Below are positions 24,067-33,175 of a DNA stretch of 64,000 nucleotides, piece by piece. The position numbers were made by a program, and so were the translations under genes. Numbering within the stretch: the first letter of the stretch is position 1; each line of letters opens with the position of its first letter. The notes beneath the pieces were generated by a model, which worked only from the letters and a program-made list of their open reading frames with translations, did not search any database and was not told where the DNA came from. Source of the DNA: Microbacterium galbinum (GTDB taxonomy: Bacteria; Actinomycetota; Actinomycetes; Actinomycetales; Microbacteriaceae); the NCBI RefSeq assembly GCF_023101185.1, contig NZ_CP078077.1, positions 1,703,630 to 1,767,629 of the forward strand, read 5' to 3'.

Positions 24067-25335
24067 ATGTCTCGTTCCCGTTCTCCCCGTCGTGCCGTCG
24101 GCTGGACGGTGGTCGTCGCGCTCGTCGCCACCGCCGTGCTCGCCGGCGCGGCATCCGCTGCCACCGGAGACCCCGTCCCCGCCGACGAGACCGCCGACCC
24201 GACCGCTCCGGAGCCCTCCGTGTCGATCGCCCTCGCCTACGAGTTCCTCGACGCGCGCACCGACCAGTTCTGCGACGGCGAGGGCATGTGCCTGCCCCGC
24301 AGCTACGAGGGCGGGTTCTTCACGACGCCGACCTGGGACTTCACACCGTCGTTCGTCTACGACGACGCGCTGGTCATCATCGCGTACACCGCCCGCGGTC
24401 TTCCCGACGACATCCGCCGCGCGAAGAGCATCGGCGAGACGCTGCTCTTCGTGCAGGAGAACGACCCGATCGGCGACGGACGCGTGCGCACGCACTACGA
24501 ACCCCACGCCATCCGTCAGGGCCGCATGGAGATCACCGGACCCGGCACGTTCACCGGAAACCAGGCCTGGGCCGGCCTCGCCCTCGCCCGCCTCTTCCAC
24601 GCCACCGGCGATCAGCGCTACCTCGACGGTGCGCTCGACATCGCGAACTGGATCCAGACGAACACCGCCGACATGGTGCGCGCCCCCTTCGGCTACACCG
24701 GTGGACAGACGGATGCCGGTGACTCGCTCGTCTGGAAGTCCACCGAGCACAACGCCGACATCGCCGGTTTCTTCGGGCAGCTCGCCCAGCTCACCGGTGA
24801 CACCGTCTGGGCCGACCGCGCCGCCGTCGCCGCTGCGTTCGTCACCGCGATGCAGAGCCCCGACGGCCACGTCGACACCGGCACGCTGCTCGACGGCAGC
24901 ACGGTCAACACTCACCCCATCCCGCTCGACGCGCAGACCTGGACCTCGCTCGCGACCGGCGACCCGCGCTACGACGCGGCACTCGACTGGACGCTCGCGA
25001 ACCTCATCGGCACCGACGGCCCCTACACGGGCCCCGGGATCAGCGATGTCGACACCTCGAAGGTCTGGTTCGAGGGAGCAGCGCACCTCGCACTGGCCCT
25101 GAAGCTGCGGGATGCCGCCGGCGATGCCGCCTACGCGGGCACGTTGCTCGACAGCATCCGTCTCGGTCAGCGCGATGCCGAGAACGGCGACGGCAAGGGG
25201 ATCGTCGCGACCTCGACCGACGGCCTCGACTCCGGCTTCGGCGACCTCTACTACGCGAGCCTGCACACCGGCGCGACCGCCTGGTACCTGCTGGCCGAGG
25301 CCGGCGACAACCCCTTCGCCCTGCCGGCCGACTGA
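24067..25335 (+). CDS. Secreted (alpha/alpha)-barrel-like protein, possible glycoside-active enzyme
   Basis: 422 residues. Arg-rich n-region and hydrophobic core (VGWTVVVALVATAVLAGA) form a signal peptide with cleavage near ASA-AT. The rest shows helix pairs with aromatic/Gly loops (NQAWAGLALARLFHATGDQR, EHNADIAGFFGQLAQLTGD, WFEGAAHLALALKLRDAAGD, and ATAWYLLAEAGDNPF), the pattern of (alpha/alpha)6-toroid proteins such as AGE/six-hairpin glycosidases. I cannot name the substrate. ATG 24067 is chosen because GAGAGG precedes it by 7 nt; a TTG 18 nt upstream is less likely. Not linked to the lipoprotein cassette, which ends 167 bp earlier. Confidence 0.72.
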   Translation: MSRSRSPRRAVGWTVVVALVATAVLAGAASAATGDPVPADETADPTAPEPSVSIALAYEFLDARTDQFCDGEGMCLPRSYEGGFFTTPTWDFTPSFVYDDALVIIAYTARGLPDDIRRAKSIGETLLFVQENDPIGDGRVRTHYEPHAIRQGRMEITGPGTFTGNQAWAGLALARLFHATGDQRYLDGALDIANWIQTNTADMVRAPFGYTGGQTDAGDSLVWKSTEHNADIAGFFGQLAQLTGDTVWADRAAVAAAFVTAMQSPDGHVDTGTLLDGSTVNTHPIPLDAQTWTSLATGDPRYDAALDWTLANLIGTDGPYTGPGISDVDTSKVWFEGAAHLALALKLRDAAGDAAYAGTLLDSIRLGQRDAENGDGKGIVATSTDGLDSGFGDLYYASLHTGATAWYLLAEAGDNPFALPAD

Positions 25336-25349
25336 CCGGCGGCAGGAAT

Positions 25350-25389
25350 GACGGAGGGGGCGGATGCCGAAGCATCCGCCCCCTCCGTC
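25350..25389. terminator. Bidirectional rho-independent-type hairpin
   Basis: Perfect 18-bp stem GACGGAGGGGGCGGATGC / GCATCCGCCCCCTCCGTC with a CGAA loop between convergent genes ending at 25335 (+) and 25397 (-). Confidence 0.9.
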
Positions 25390-25396
25390 GAAGAAG

Positions 25397-26104
25397 TTAC
25401 GCGGCGACGCGCGCGACCGCGGCGATCGCGCTCGCGAAGAAGCCGATCCCGTCGATGCCGGAGCGCATGGCCGCCGAGGTGTCGGGGCCGAAGCCGGCCT
25501 CGGTCGCGTGCTCGGGGTGCGGCATGAGCCCCACGACGTTGCCCGCCTCGTTCGTGATGCCCGCGATGTCGCGCAGCGAACCGTTGGGGTTGACGCCCGC
25601 GTAGCGGAAGGCCACGAGGCCCTCGCCCTCGATGCGGTCGAGGGTCTGCTCGTCGGCGATGTAGCCGCCGTCGGCGTTCTTGAGCGGGATGACGATCTCC
25701 TGCCCGCGGCGGAACTCGTTGGTCCACGCCGTGTCGGAGTTCTCGACCGTGAGCTTCTGGTCGCGACGGATGAAGTGCTGGTGGCTGTTGCGGATGAGGC
25801 CGCCGGGCAGCAGGTGCGACTCGACGAGCATCTGGAAGCCGTTGCAGATGCCGAGCACGGGCAGGCCCTTGGCGGCGGCATCCTTCACCTCGGCCATGAT
25901 CGGCGAGAGCGCGGCGATGGAGCCGGCGCGCAGGTAGTCGCCGTAGCTGAATCCGCCGGGCAGCACGAGGGCGTCGACACCCTCGAGGTCGTGCGAGCCG
26001 TGCCAGAGGGCGACGGGCTCGGCGCCGGCGATGCGCACGGCTCGCTGCGCGTCGCGGTCGTCGAGCGAGCCGGGGAAGGTAACGACCCCGATGCGTACGG
26101 TCAT
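25397..26104 (-). CDS. purQ: Phosphoribosylformylglycinamidine synthase glutaminase subunit
   Basis: 235 residues, full length for PurQ, the class I glutamine amidotransferase that feeds ammonia to PurL in the fourth step of purine synthesis. [12 protein letters not shown] opens the protein; [14 protein letters not shown], the nucleophile Cys87 in LGICNGFQ, and the catalytic His/Glu in LMPHPEH are intact. The ATG overlaps the purS stop (ATGA). PurL, the third subunit, is not in this window. Convergent with the secreted-protein gene across a strong terminator. Confidence 0.97.
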   Translation of the reverse strand: MTVRIGVVTFPGSLDDRDAQRAVRIAGAEPVALWHGSHDLEGVDALVLPGGFSYGDYLRAGSIAALSPIMAEVKDAAAKGLPVLGICNGFQMLVESHLLPGGLIRNSHQHFIRRDQKLTVENSDTAWTNEFRRGQEIVIPLKNADGGYIADEQTLDRIEGEGLVAFRYAGVNPNGSLRDIAGITNEAGNVVGLMPHPEHATEAGFGPDTSAAMRSGIDGIGFFASAIAAVARVAA

Positions 26105-26349
26105 TCGACGACCTCGATGCCCACGACGTCTTCGATCACGGAGTTCGACAGCACCTCGTCGGCGATGCGGGTCGCCTCGGCGAGCAGCTCGTCGGTGACC
26201 TCGCCCTCGACCGTGAGCTCGAAGCGCTTGCCGATGCGGACGTCGGAGAAGCCCTCGACGCCGAGGCGTGCGAACGCTCCGGAGACGGCCTTCCCCTGCG
26301 GGTCGAGCAGTTCGGACTTGGGCATGACGTCGACGACGATGGTGGGCAT
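26101..26349 (-). CDS. purS: Phosphoribosylformylglycinamidine synthase subunit PurS
   Basis: 82 residues. Typical PurS motifs: [24 protein letters not shown]-like [16 protein letters not shown], and the terminal [15 protein letters not shown]. PurS bridges PurL and PurQ. SD TGGAG lies 7 nt before the ATG; TAGACT at about 26389-26394 (minus) is a plausible -10. Forms a coupled pair with purQ. Confidence 0.96.
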   Translation of the reverse strand: MPTIVVDVMPKSELLDPQGKAVSGAFARLGVEGFSDVRIGKRFELTVEGEVTDELLAEATRIADEVLSNSVIEDVVGIEVVE

Positions 26350-26444
26350 GAACGGCTCCAGAAGTCGCGGGCAGGAAGGCGCGTCCAGTCTACCGCCCTG
26401 CTCCGGTCGCGATTCGCCGCCGGGCGTGGCGCGCGGGGCGTCGC

Positions 26445-26975
26445 TCAGGCGTGGAAGACGGTGTGCAGATCGCCGATGAGCTCGCGGCCGCCGAGGCCGT
26501 CGATCTCGAACAGCACCGAGATGCCGACCACGTGGCTGCCGAGGCGCTCGACGAGCTGGCGGCCGGCGGCGAGGGTGCCGCCCGTCGCGAGCACGTCGTC
26601 GATGAGCAGCACGCGCGATCCCGCGGGCAGGTCGTCGTGCATCTCGATGGTGGCGGTGCCGTATTCGAGGGCGTAGTCGACGGATGCCGCGGGGCGGGGC
26701 AGCTTGCCGGCCTTGCGGATCGGGATGAGTCCGGTGCCCGCGGCGATGGCGGCGGCACTCGCGAGGATGAACCCGCGGGCCTCGATCCCGGCGATCACGT
26801 CGAACTGTCCGGCGAACGGCTCGATGATGGCCTCGGTCGTGACGCGGAGGGCCTCGGCGTCGGCGAGCAGCGGCGTGATGTCGCGGAAGACGATGCCCGG
26901 CTGCGGGTAGTCCGGCACGTTGCGGATCAGCGACTGGGCGCGGACGAGGGCAGAGGAGAGTTCGGCTTCGGGCAC
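26445..26975 (-). CDS. apt: Adenine phosphoribosyltransferase
   Basis: 176 residues. Salvages adenine to AMP using PRPP. Family features: IRNVPDYPQPGIVFRDITPL at the N-terminus, GIEARGFILASAAA, IRKAGKLPRP, and the PRPP loop VLLIDDVLATGGT. Start is taken as GTG 26975, the only initiation codon in the right place before IRNVPDYP; GAGGAG is 12 nt upstream, a long spacing. Separate from purSQ by 95 bp and divergent from the ceb operon, whose promoter region it borders. Confidence 0.93.
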   Translation of the reverse strand: MPEAELSSALVRAQSLIRNVPDYPQPGIVFRDITPLLADAEALRVTTEAIIEPFAGQFDVIAGIEARGFILASAAAIAAGTGLIPIRKAGKLPRPAASVDYALEYGTATIEMHDDLPAGSRVLLIDDVLATGGTLAAGRQLVERLGSHVVGISVLFEIDGLGGRELIGDLHTVFHA

Positions 26976-27022
26976 TGAGCAAGGGTACTCCTCGTGTTCG
27001 AGGGTTTCGAAAACGGGGACCC

Positions 27023-27079
27023 TTGACAATCGTGGGAGCGCTCCCATATCGTGGCCGGAACGTCGTGGGAGCGCTCCCA
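27023..27079 (+). promoter_or_regulatory. ceb promoter with two CebR-type operators
   Basis: Two perfect copies of the 14-bp palindrome TGGGAGCGCTCCCA at 27033-27046 and 27066-27079, identical to the CebR box known from Streptomyces. The first lies between TTGACA (27023-27028) and TATCGT (27047-27052, 18-bp spacer), the second just downstream of the expected start of transcription, a layout that should give tight repression. Confidence 0.92.
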
Positions 27080-27148
27080 TCGCGGAGCCCACGGCTCAGC
27101 ACCATCCCGACGCACCACCCACCGCACCACCTCACAAAGGAGTGAACT

Positions 27149-28459
27149 GTGAACGCACGCGCCCGCCACCGGGTCCTCACGACCGCAGCCGTGGCATCCG
27201 TCTCGGCCCTCGCCCTCGCCGGCTGTTCCACCGGCGGAGGAGGCGAGGGCGGCTCGAACGCCGACGAGGAGATCACTCTCACCGTCACCACGTTCGGCAC
27301 CTTCGGCTACGACGACCTGTACGAGGAGTACGAGGCCGCCCACCCGAACATCACCATCGAGGCCACCAACATCGACACCGGCGGCAACGCCCGCACCGAC
27401 GCCTTCACCAAGATCGCGGCCGGCTCGGGTCTCAGCGACGTCGTCGCGATCGAGGAGGGCTGGCTCGGCGCCGTCATGGACGTGTCCGACACCTTCGTCG
27501 ACCTGCGCGACTACGGCATCGAGGACCGCAAGGACGACTGGGTCGACTGGAAGTACGGTCAGGCCACGGACGCCGAGGGCCGGGTCATCGGCTACGGCAC
27601 CGACATCGGCCCCTCGGGCATCTGCTACAACGGCGCCGCGTTCGAGGCCGCCGGGCTCCCGAGCGACCGCGAGTCGGTCGCCGAGCTGCTGAACGGCGAC
27701 TGGGAGAACTACTTCCAGGTCGGTGCGGACTACACGGCCAAGACCGGCAAGGCCTGGTACGACCACTCCGGCTTCGTCTGGAACGCGATGGTCAACCAGC
27801 TCGACGAGGGGTACTACACCGCCGACGGCGAGCTGAACGTCGAGGGCAACGCCGAGCTGCAGGAGCGCTTCGAGCTGCTGGGAGCGGCGACCGAGGGTGG
27901 CCAGTCCGCCGCCCAGACCGCGTGGGACTGGAACGGCGGCAAGTCGTTCGTCGACGGCACCTTCGCGACGTTCGTGTGCCCGGGCTGGATGCTCGGCGTC
28001 GTACAGGGGCAGGTCGAGGCCGGCGGCGGCGACGCATCGACCGGCTGGGACTTCGCGGATGTCTTCCCCGGCGGAGCGGCGAACTGGGGTGGCGCGTTCC
28101 TGTCGATCCCCGAGTCCTCGCAGCACAAGGAGGCCGCGGCCGAGCTCGCCGACTGGCTGACGCAGCCCGAGCAGCAGGTGAAGCAGTCGGCCGCCGCGGG
28201 CAACTTCCCCTCGACGGTGAAGGCGCAGGAGACCCTCGCCGCCGACGCCACCCCGAACCCGTTCTTCAACGACGCCCCCACCGGCGCGATCCTCGCGGAG
28301 CGCGCGAAGGGCGTGGTCGCGCAGTTCAAGGGCGCCGATGACTCGGTGATCCAGGAGAACGTCTTCGGCCCGGCGCTCAGCGCGCTCGACCGCGGCGAGA
28401 CCGACACGAAGGGCGCCTGGGATCAGGCGATCTCCCTCCTGAACGACCTGGTCGGCTGA
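27149..28459 (+). CDS. cebE: Cellobiose/cello-oligosaccharide-binding lipoprotein
   Basis: 436 residues. Lipoprotein signal ASVSALALAGC with a canonical lipobox, followed by a family 1 solute-binding protein (LTVTTFGTFGYDDLYEEYEA; SDVVAIEEGWLGAVMD; FVCPGWMLGVVQGQ). Captures cellobiose or cellotriose at the outer face of the membrane for the CebFG permease. GTG start with AAGGAG 8 nt upstream. First gene of the CebR-controlled operon; a large hairpin follows it, probably giving more binding-protein than permease message. Specificity is inferred from the operators and the bglC neighbour; no MsiK-type ATPase is present, as is usual for such systems. Confidence 0.9.
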   Translation: MNARARHRVLTTAAVASVSALALAGCSTGGGGEGGSNADEEITLTVTTFGTFGYDDLYEEYEAAHPNITIEATNIDTGGNARTDAFTKIAAGSGLSDVVAIEEGWLGAVMDVSDTFVDLRDYGIEDRKDDWVDWKYGQATDAEGRVIGYGTDIGPSGICYNGAAFEAAGLPSDRESVAELLNGDWENYFQVGADYTAKTGKAWYDHSGFVWNAMVNQLDEGYYTADGELNVEGNAELQERFELLGAATEGGQSAAQTAWDWNGGKSFVDGTFATFVCPGWMLGVVQGQVEAGGGDASTGWDFADVFPGGAANWGGAFLSIPESSQHKEAAAELADWLTQPEQQVKQSAAAGNFPSTVKAQETLAADATPNPFFNDAPTGAILAERAKGVVAQFKGADDSVIQENVFGPALSALDRGETDTKGAWDQAISLLNDLVG

Positions 28460-28470
28460 CCGGCCCTTCG

Positions 28471-28548
28471 CCCTTCGTCTCGTCGCTGACGCTCCTCGCT
28501 CAGGGACCGGTTCGTCCGGTCCCTGAGCGAGCGGAGCGAGACGAAGGG
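28471..28548 (+). terminator. Intra-operon hairpin between cebE and cebF
   Basis: CCCTTCGTCTCG...CTCAGGGACCGG (28471-28510) pairs with CCGGTCCCTGAG...CGAGACGAAGGG (28516-28548), a repeat-derived stem of about 30 bp with a 7-nt bulge. Expected to attenuate read-through or protect the cebE transcript 3' end. Confidence 0.7.
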
Positions 28549-28571
28549 CCCCTCCGATCAAGGAAACCCTC

Positions 28572-29624
28572 ATGACTCTCACCGCACCGCCCGCGCAGCA
28601 GCGGGTGGCGGCATCCGCCCCTGAATCGGATGCTCCGCCGAAACGCTCCTGGCGCCATCGCGTCTCCCGTTTCGACCAGAACGCCTCGCCGTACTTCTAC
28701 ATCTCGCCGTTCTTTCTGCTGTTCGGGCTGGTGGGCCTGTTCCCGCTGCTGTACACGGTGTACGTCGCCGTGCACGAGTGGGATCTGCTCAAGGGCGAGG
28801 GCGGGTTCGTCGGCTTCGGCAACTTCGTCGAGATCCTCGGCGACGGGATGTTCTGGAACTCGATCTTCAACACCCTCAGCATCTTCCTGCTGTCGGCGAT
28901 CCCGCAGCTCGCGGTCGCGCTGACGATCGCCTACCTGCTCGACCGCGGGCTGCGCGCCCCGACGTTCTGGCGCATGAGCGTGCTCATCCCGTTCGTGGTC
29001 ACCCCGGTGGCGGTCGCGATCATCTTCTCGAGCATCTTCAACGAGGCCGACGGTCTCGCCAACAACCTGCTCAACCTCATCGGCATCGCCGACCAGCAGT
29101 GGAAGCACGACACCGCGCTGTCGCACATTGCGATCGCGGTGATGGTGAACTTCCGCTGGACCGGGTACAACGCGCTCATCCTGCTCGCCGCGATGCAGGC
29201 CGTTCCGCGCGACCTCTACGAGTCGGCGGCCCTCGACGGCGCGGGCGCCGCCCGCCGCTTCTTCTCGATCACGATCCCGACGATCCGCCCGACGCTGATC
29301 TTCGTCATCATCACGGCGACCATCGGCGGACTGCAGATCTTCGCCGAGCCGCGGCTGTTCGACGTCTCGACCGCCGGCGGCATCGGCGGCAGCGATCGGC
29401 AGTTCCAGACGACCGTGCTGTTCCTCTGGGAGCTCGCGTTCTTCCGGCGCGATCTGGGCGAAGCATCCGCCGTCGCCATCCTGCTGTTCCTGTTGATCGT
29501 CGGCATCGGCGTGATCAACTTCCTGATCTCGCGACGGATATCGACGGGGGATGCCGGCCGCAACCGCGCCGCGCGCCGCCGGGCCCGCGCGACCGCCGCC
29601 ACCCTCGAGGAGGACGCACGATGA
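28572..29624 (+). CDS. cebF: Cellobiose ABC transporter permease 1
   Basis: 350 residues with six membrane segments after a long cytoplasmic N-tail. MalF-type permease with the EAA loop YESAALDGAGAARRFFSITIP contacting the ATPase. Motifs at the first segments (YFYISPFFLLFGLVGLFPLL) are typical of carbohydrate ABC permeases. Overlaps cebG by ATGA. Works with CebG and a shared ATPase encoded elsewhere. Confidence 0.92.
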   Translation: MTLTAPPAQQRVAASAPESDAPPKRSWRHRVSRFDQNASPYFYISPFFLLFGLVGLFPLLYTVYVAVHEWDLLKGEGGFVGFGNFVEILGDGMFWNSIFNTLSIFLLSAIPQLAVALTIAYLLDRGLRAPTFWRMSVLIPFVVTPVAVAIIFSSIFNEADGLANNLLNLIGIADQQWKHDTALSHIAIAVMVNFRWTGYNALILLAAMQAVPRDLYESAALDGAGAARRFFSITIPTIRPTLIFVIITATIGGLQIFAEPRLFDVSTAGGIGGSDRQFQTTVLFLWELAFFRRDLGEASAVAILLFLLIVGIGVINFLISRRISTGDAGRNRAARRRARATAATLEEDAR

Positions 29625-30511
29625 CCGCGACGATGGCACTGAGCGTGCCCGAGAAGATCCGCCGTCGCCGGGGCAGCGCCCTCGGCAACGCGGGGATCGG
29701 CAGCCGGCCGGGCTTCCTCACCTACGGCCTGCTGGCCGCGTTCGTGATCGGCAGCGTGTATCCGCTGTGGTGGTCGGTCGTCGTCGCGAGCGGCACGAAC
29801 GCCACGCGCGGCGAGACCCTGCCGCTCATCCCGGGCGGCAACTTCCTCGCGAACGCCGCCAAGGTGTTCGACGCGATCCCGTTCTGGCTGGCGCTGGGGA
29901 ACTCGTTCCTCATCTCGGGCATCATCACGATCTCGGTCGTGACGTTCTCGACCCTCGCCGGCTACGCGTTCGCGAAGCTGCGCTTCAAGGGACGCGACGG
30001 CCTCATGGTGTTCGTGATCGCGACCATGGCGATCCCCACGCAGCTGGGCATCATCCCGCTGTTCATGCTCATGCGCGAGCTGGGTTGGACGGGGTCGATC
30101 GGGGCCGTGATCGTGCCGACGCTCGTCACCGCGTTCGGTGTCTTCTTCATGCGGCAGTACCTCGTCGACGTCATTCCCGACGAACTGATCGAAGCCGCAC
30201 GCGTCGACGGCGCCAACCAGTTCCGCACGTTCCTGACGGTCGGGATCCCGGCCGCCCGCCCCGCGATGGCCATCCTCGGACTCTTCACGTTCATGACCGC
30301 GTGGACCGACTACCTGTGGCCGCTCATCGTGCTCTCGCCCTCGAATCCCACCCTCCAGACCGCGCTCAGCCAGCTGCAGTCCGGTTACTACATCGACTAC
30401 TCGATCGTGCTCGCCGGTGCGGTGCTCGCGACCCTTCCGCTGCTCGTGCTCTTCGTGGTCGCGGGCAAGCAGCTGGTCAGTGGCATCATGGCGGGCGCGG
30501 TGAAAGGATGA
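29621..30511 (+). CDS. cebG: Cellobiose ABC transporter permease 2
   Basis: 296 residues, MalG-type permease with six membrane segments and the EAA loop LIEAARVDGANQFRTFLTVG. The N-terminus IRRRRGSALG is cytoplasmic and basic. Starts at ATG 29621 within the cebF stop and ends 4 nt before bglC, so the operon is tightly packed. Pairs with CebF to form the membrane channel. Confidence 0.92.
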   Translation: MTATMALSVPEKIRRRRGSALGNAGIGSRPGFLTYGLLAAFVIGSVYPLWWSVVVASGTNATRGETLPLIPGGNFLANAAKVFDAIPFWLALGNSFLISGIITISVVTFSTLAGYAFAKLRFKGRDGLMVFVIATMAIPTQLGIIPLFMLMRELGWTGSIGAVIVPTLVTAFGVFFMRQYLVDVIPDELIEAARVDGANQFRTFLTVGIPAARPAMAILGLFTFMTAWTDYLWPLIVLSPSNPTLQTALSQLQSGYYIDYSIVLAGAVLATLPLLVLFVVAGKQLVSGIMAGAVKG

Positions 30512-30515
30512 CTCC

Positions 30516-31946
30516 ATGACCCGTGCGTTTCCCCAGAACTTCCTCTTCGGCGCCGCCACCGCGGCCTACCAGATCGAGGGGGCGGCTTTCGAAGACGGGC
30601 GCACCGCGTCGATCTGGGACGCGTTCTCGCGCGTACCCGGAGCGGTGATCAACGGGGACAACGGCGATGTCGCCTGCGACCACTACCACCGGTACCGCGA
30701 CGACGTGGCGCTGATGAAGGACCTCGGTCTCCAGACGTACCGCTTCTCGACCTCGTGGTCGCGGGTGCGCCCCGACGGCGGTGCCGTGAACGCGCAGGGC
30801 GTCGACTTCTACGAGCGCCTGGTCGATGAGCTGCTCGCCGCCGACATCCTGCCGTGGCTGACGCTGTACCACTGGGACATGCCGCAGGCGCTGCAGGAGA
30901 CCGGCGGCTGGACGAACCGCGACACGGTCGACCGCTTCCTCGAGTACGCGGGCACCATGCACGACGCGCTCGGCGACCGGGTGAACGTGTGGACCACGCT
31001 GAACGAGCCGTGGTGCTCGTCGTTCCTGTCGTACACGGGCGGTGAGCACGCCCCCGGTCACACGAGCGTCGCCGAGGGTCTGCTCTCGGCCCACCACCTG
31101 CTGCTCGCCCACGGCGAGACGGTGCGCGAGCTGCGCGGGCGAGACGCCTCCCTCAACCTCGGCATCACGCTCAACCACACGGTCGCCGACCCCGCCGATC
31201 CGACCAACCCCGCCGACGTCGACGCCGCGCGCCGCATCGACGGGCAGTTCAACCGCTGGTTCCTCGACCCCATCTACCGGGGCGAGTACCCGGCCGACAT
31301 CGTCGAAGACATCCGGGCGGTGGATGCCGCGGCCGTCGAGACCTTCGAAGCCGCGATCCACGACGGCGACCTCGCCACCATCGCGCAGCACATCGACACG
31401 CAGGGCGTGAACTACTACCACGGCGACCTCGTCTCGGGCGCGGTGCCCGAGAACGTCGCCGTCGAGAGCGTGCCCGACACCGAGCGCAAGGTGCGCAGCC
31501 CCTACCCGTCGTTCGAGAACATCCACAACGTCGAGCGCGGCCTGCCCCGCACGGCGCAGAACTGGGAGGTGCAGCCCGAGGGGCTCACCCGCCTGCTGCA
31601 GCGCGTGTGGACGGAGTACGCGCAGCCCGCCGGAACCGTGCTGTACATGACCGAGAACGGCGCCGCTTACGACGACGTCGCGGTCGTCGAAGACGGCGAG
31701 ACGCGCGTGCACGACGACGACCGCGCCGAGTTCCTGCGCCTGCACCTCGCCGCGGTGCTCGACGCGGCGGATGCCGGGGTCGACGTGCGCGGATACTTCT
31801 ACTGGTCGCTGTTCGACAACTACGAGTGGGCGTGGGGCTACGACAAGCGCTTCGGCATCGTGCGCGTCGACTACGACACCCAGGAACGCACGCTCAAGGA
31901 CTCCGCGCGGGAGTACGCTCGCATCATCGCCGCTCGCTCTCTCTGA
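30516..31946 (+). CDS. bglC: GH1 beta-glucosidase
   Basis: 476 residues, cytoplasmic. GH1 signatures: FLFGAATAAYQIEGAAFEDG near the N-terminus, acid/base Glu164 in VWTTLNEPWCSS, nucleophile Glu380 in LYMTENGAAYDD, and the substrate-binding DNYEWAWGYDKRFGI. Hydrolyses imported cellobiose and cello-oligosaccharides to glucose. GAAAGGATG precedes the start at 30516, 4 nt after cebG. Placement inside a CebR-controlled operon matches Streptomyces BglC. Confidence 0.96.
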   Translation: MTRAFPQNFLFGAATAAYQIEGAAFEDGRTASIWDAFSRVPGAVINGDNGDVACDHYHRYRDDVALMKDLGLQTYRFSTSWSRVRPDGGAVNAQGVDFYERLVDELLAADILPWLTLYHWDMPQALQETGGWTNRDTVDRFLEYAGTMHDALGDRVNVWTTLNEPWCSSFLSYTGGEHAPGHTSVAEGLLSAHHLLLAHGETVRELRGRDASLNLGITLNHTVADPADPTNPADVDAARRIDGQFNRWFLDPIYRGEYPADIVEDIRAVDAAAVETFEAAIHDGDLATIAQHIDTQGVNYYHGDLVSGAVPENVAVESVPDTERKVRSPYPSFENIHNVERGLPRTAQNWEVQPEGLTRLLQRVWTEYAQPAGTVLYMTENGAAYDDVAVVEDGETRVHDDDRAEFLRLHLAAVLDAADAGVDVRGYFYWSLFDNYEWAWGYDKRFGIVRVDYDTQERTLKDSAREYARIIAARSL

Positions 31947-32005
31947 GACCGGGCGGCGAGGGCGGTCGGAGCACCCGATCGCCCCGCCGGATCGGAGGAA
32001 GAGCT

Positions 32006-32998
32006 GTGTCGCGAGCGACGATCGAAGAGGTGGCCGCTGCCGCCGGAGTGTCACGGTCGACGGTCTCGCGCGTCGTCAACGGTTCGACGGCGGTCAGCCC
32101 TGAGGCGCTCGCCGCGGTGCACGATGCGATCGAGCGGCTGAACTACGTGCCGAACCGTGCGGCGCGATCGCTCGCGTCGCGTCAGACGCACGCGATCGCC
32201 CTGATCGTTCCCGAAGACACCACGCGCTTCTTCGGCGACCCGTTCTTCGCCGCGATCGTCGCCGGCATCACCGGCACGCTCCGCACCTCCGACTACCTGC
32301 TGAACCTGCTCATCGCGAGCGACGACCCGGGCGACAAGATGACCGGCTTCGTGCGCAACGGCGGTGTCGACGGGGCGCTGCTGGTGTCGCACCACACGAG
32401 CGACGCGTTCATCGACCGGATCGCGGATGCCGTGCCGGTCGTTTACGGCGGGCGCCCCGTGCGCACGCGCGAGACCGACTACGTGGTCGACGTCGACAAC
32501 GTGGCCGGGGCGCGTGAGGCGGTGCGCCGCCTGGTCGACATCGGCCGCACCCGCATCGCCACGATCTCCGGTCCGCTCACGATGCTCTCGTCGATCGACC
32601 GCGTGCAGGGCTTCCGCGAGGCGTTGGCGGATGCCGGGCTCACGCCGTTCGCCGAGGAGGAGGGCGACTACAGCGAGGCCAGCGGCGCCGACGCCGCCCG
32701 CCGCATCCTCGCGGCGGGCCGCCCCGACGCGATCTTCGTCGCGAGCGACCTGATGGCCCGGGGTGCGTTGACAGCGCTGCGCGCCTCCGGCATCCGCGTT
32801 CCCGACGACATCGCCCTCGTCGGGTTCGACGACTCGTCGGTCGCGCTCAGCTGCGACCCGCAGCTCACGACGATGCGTCAGCCGATGTACGCGCAGGGCG
32901 AGGCGATGGCGCAGGTGCTGCTGTCGCGGCTCGCCGGGGGAGACCCGCCCCGCACGACCATCCTGCCGACGGAGCTCGTGGTGCGGGGTTCGGCCTGA
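32006..32998 (+). CDS. cebR: LacI-family repressor of the ceb operon
   Basis: 330 residues. Helix-turn-helix IEEVAAAAGVSRSTVSRVVN, hinge YVPNRAARSLASRQT, and sugar-binding core (VGFDDSSVALSCDPQLTTMR). GTG start with GGAGGAAGAG just upstream. Last gene of the operon, with no operator or promoter of its own seen in the 59-bp gap after bglC, so it should be autorepressed through the shared TGGGAGCGCTCCCA boxes at 27033-27079. In Streptomyces cebR is upstream of and separate from cebEFG; here it is at the distal end. Confidence 0.9.
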   Translation: MSRATIEEVAAAAGVSRSTVSRVVNGSTAVSPEALAAVHDAIERLNYVPNRAARSLASRQTHAIALIVPEDTTRFFGDPFFAAIVAGITGTLRTSDYLLNLLIASDDPGDKMTGFVRNGGVDGALLVSHHTSDAFIDRIADAVPVVYGGRPVRTRETDYVVDVDNVAGAREAVRRLVDIGRTRIATISGPLTMLSSIDRVQGFREALADAGLTPFAEEEGDYSEASGADAARRILAAGRPDAIFVASDLMARGALTALRASGIRVPDDIALVGFDDSSVALSCDPQLTTMRQPMYAQGEAMAQVLLSRLAGGDPPRTTILPTELVVRGSA

Positions 32999-33017
32999 CG
33001 TCGGTCTCTCGGGGTGG

Positions 33018-33156
33018 GACCCTTCGACAGGCTCAGGGACCCAGTTCTGTGGGAGTGGGCCCTTCGACAGGCTCAGGGACCCAGTTCTGTGGGAGTGGGC
33101 CCTTCGACAGGCTCAGGGACCCAGTATCGAAACTGGGTTGCTGAGCCTGTCGAAGC
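33018..33156. repeat. Three 40-bp direct repeats plus inverted unit
   Basis: CCTTCGACAGGCTCAGGGAC begins at 33021, 33061 and 33101, exactly 40 bp apart, with identical CCAGTTCTGTGGGAGTGGGC filler in the first two; an inverted unit GCTGAGCCTGTCGAAGC follows to 33156. A local tandem amplification of the genome-wide palindromic repeat. Confidence 0.95.
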
Positions 33157-33175
33157 ACCCGCCACGGGAACTGCA

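Noticed and set aside
24067..25335. Link of the secreted barrel-like protein to the lipoprotein cassette.
   Set aside because: A 167-bp gap, its own RBS and different base composition indicate an independent gene.
33018..33156. Three regularly spaced repeats resembling a short CRISPR array.
   Set aside because: Period is only 40 bp with identical 'spacers', the unit is a genome-wide palindromic repeat, and no cas gene is near.
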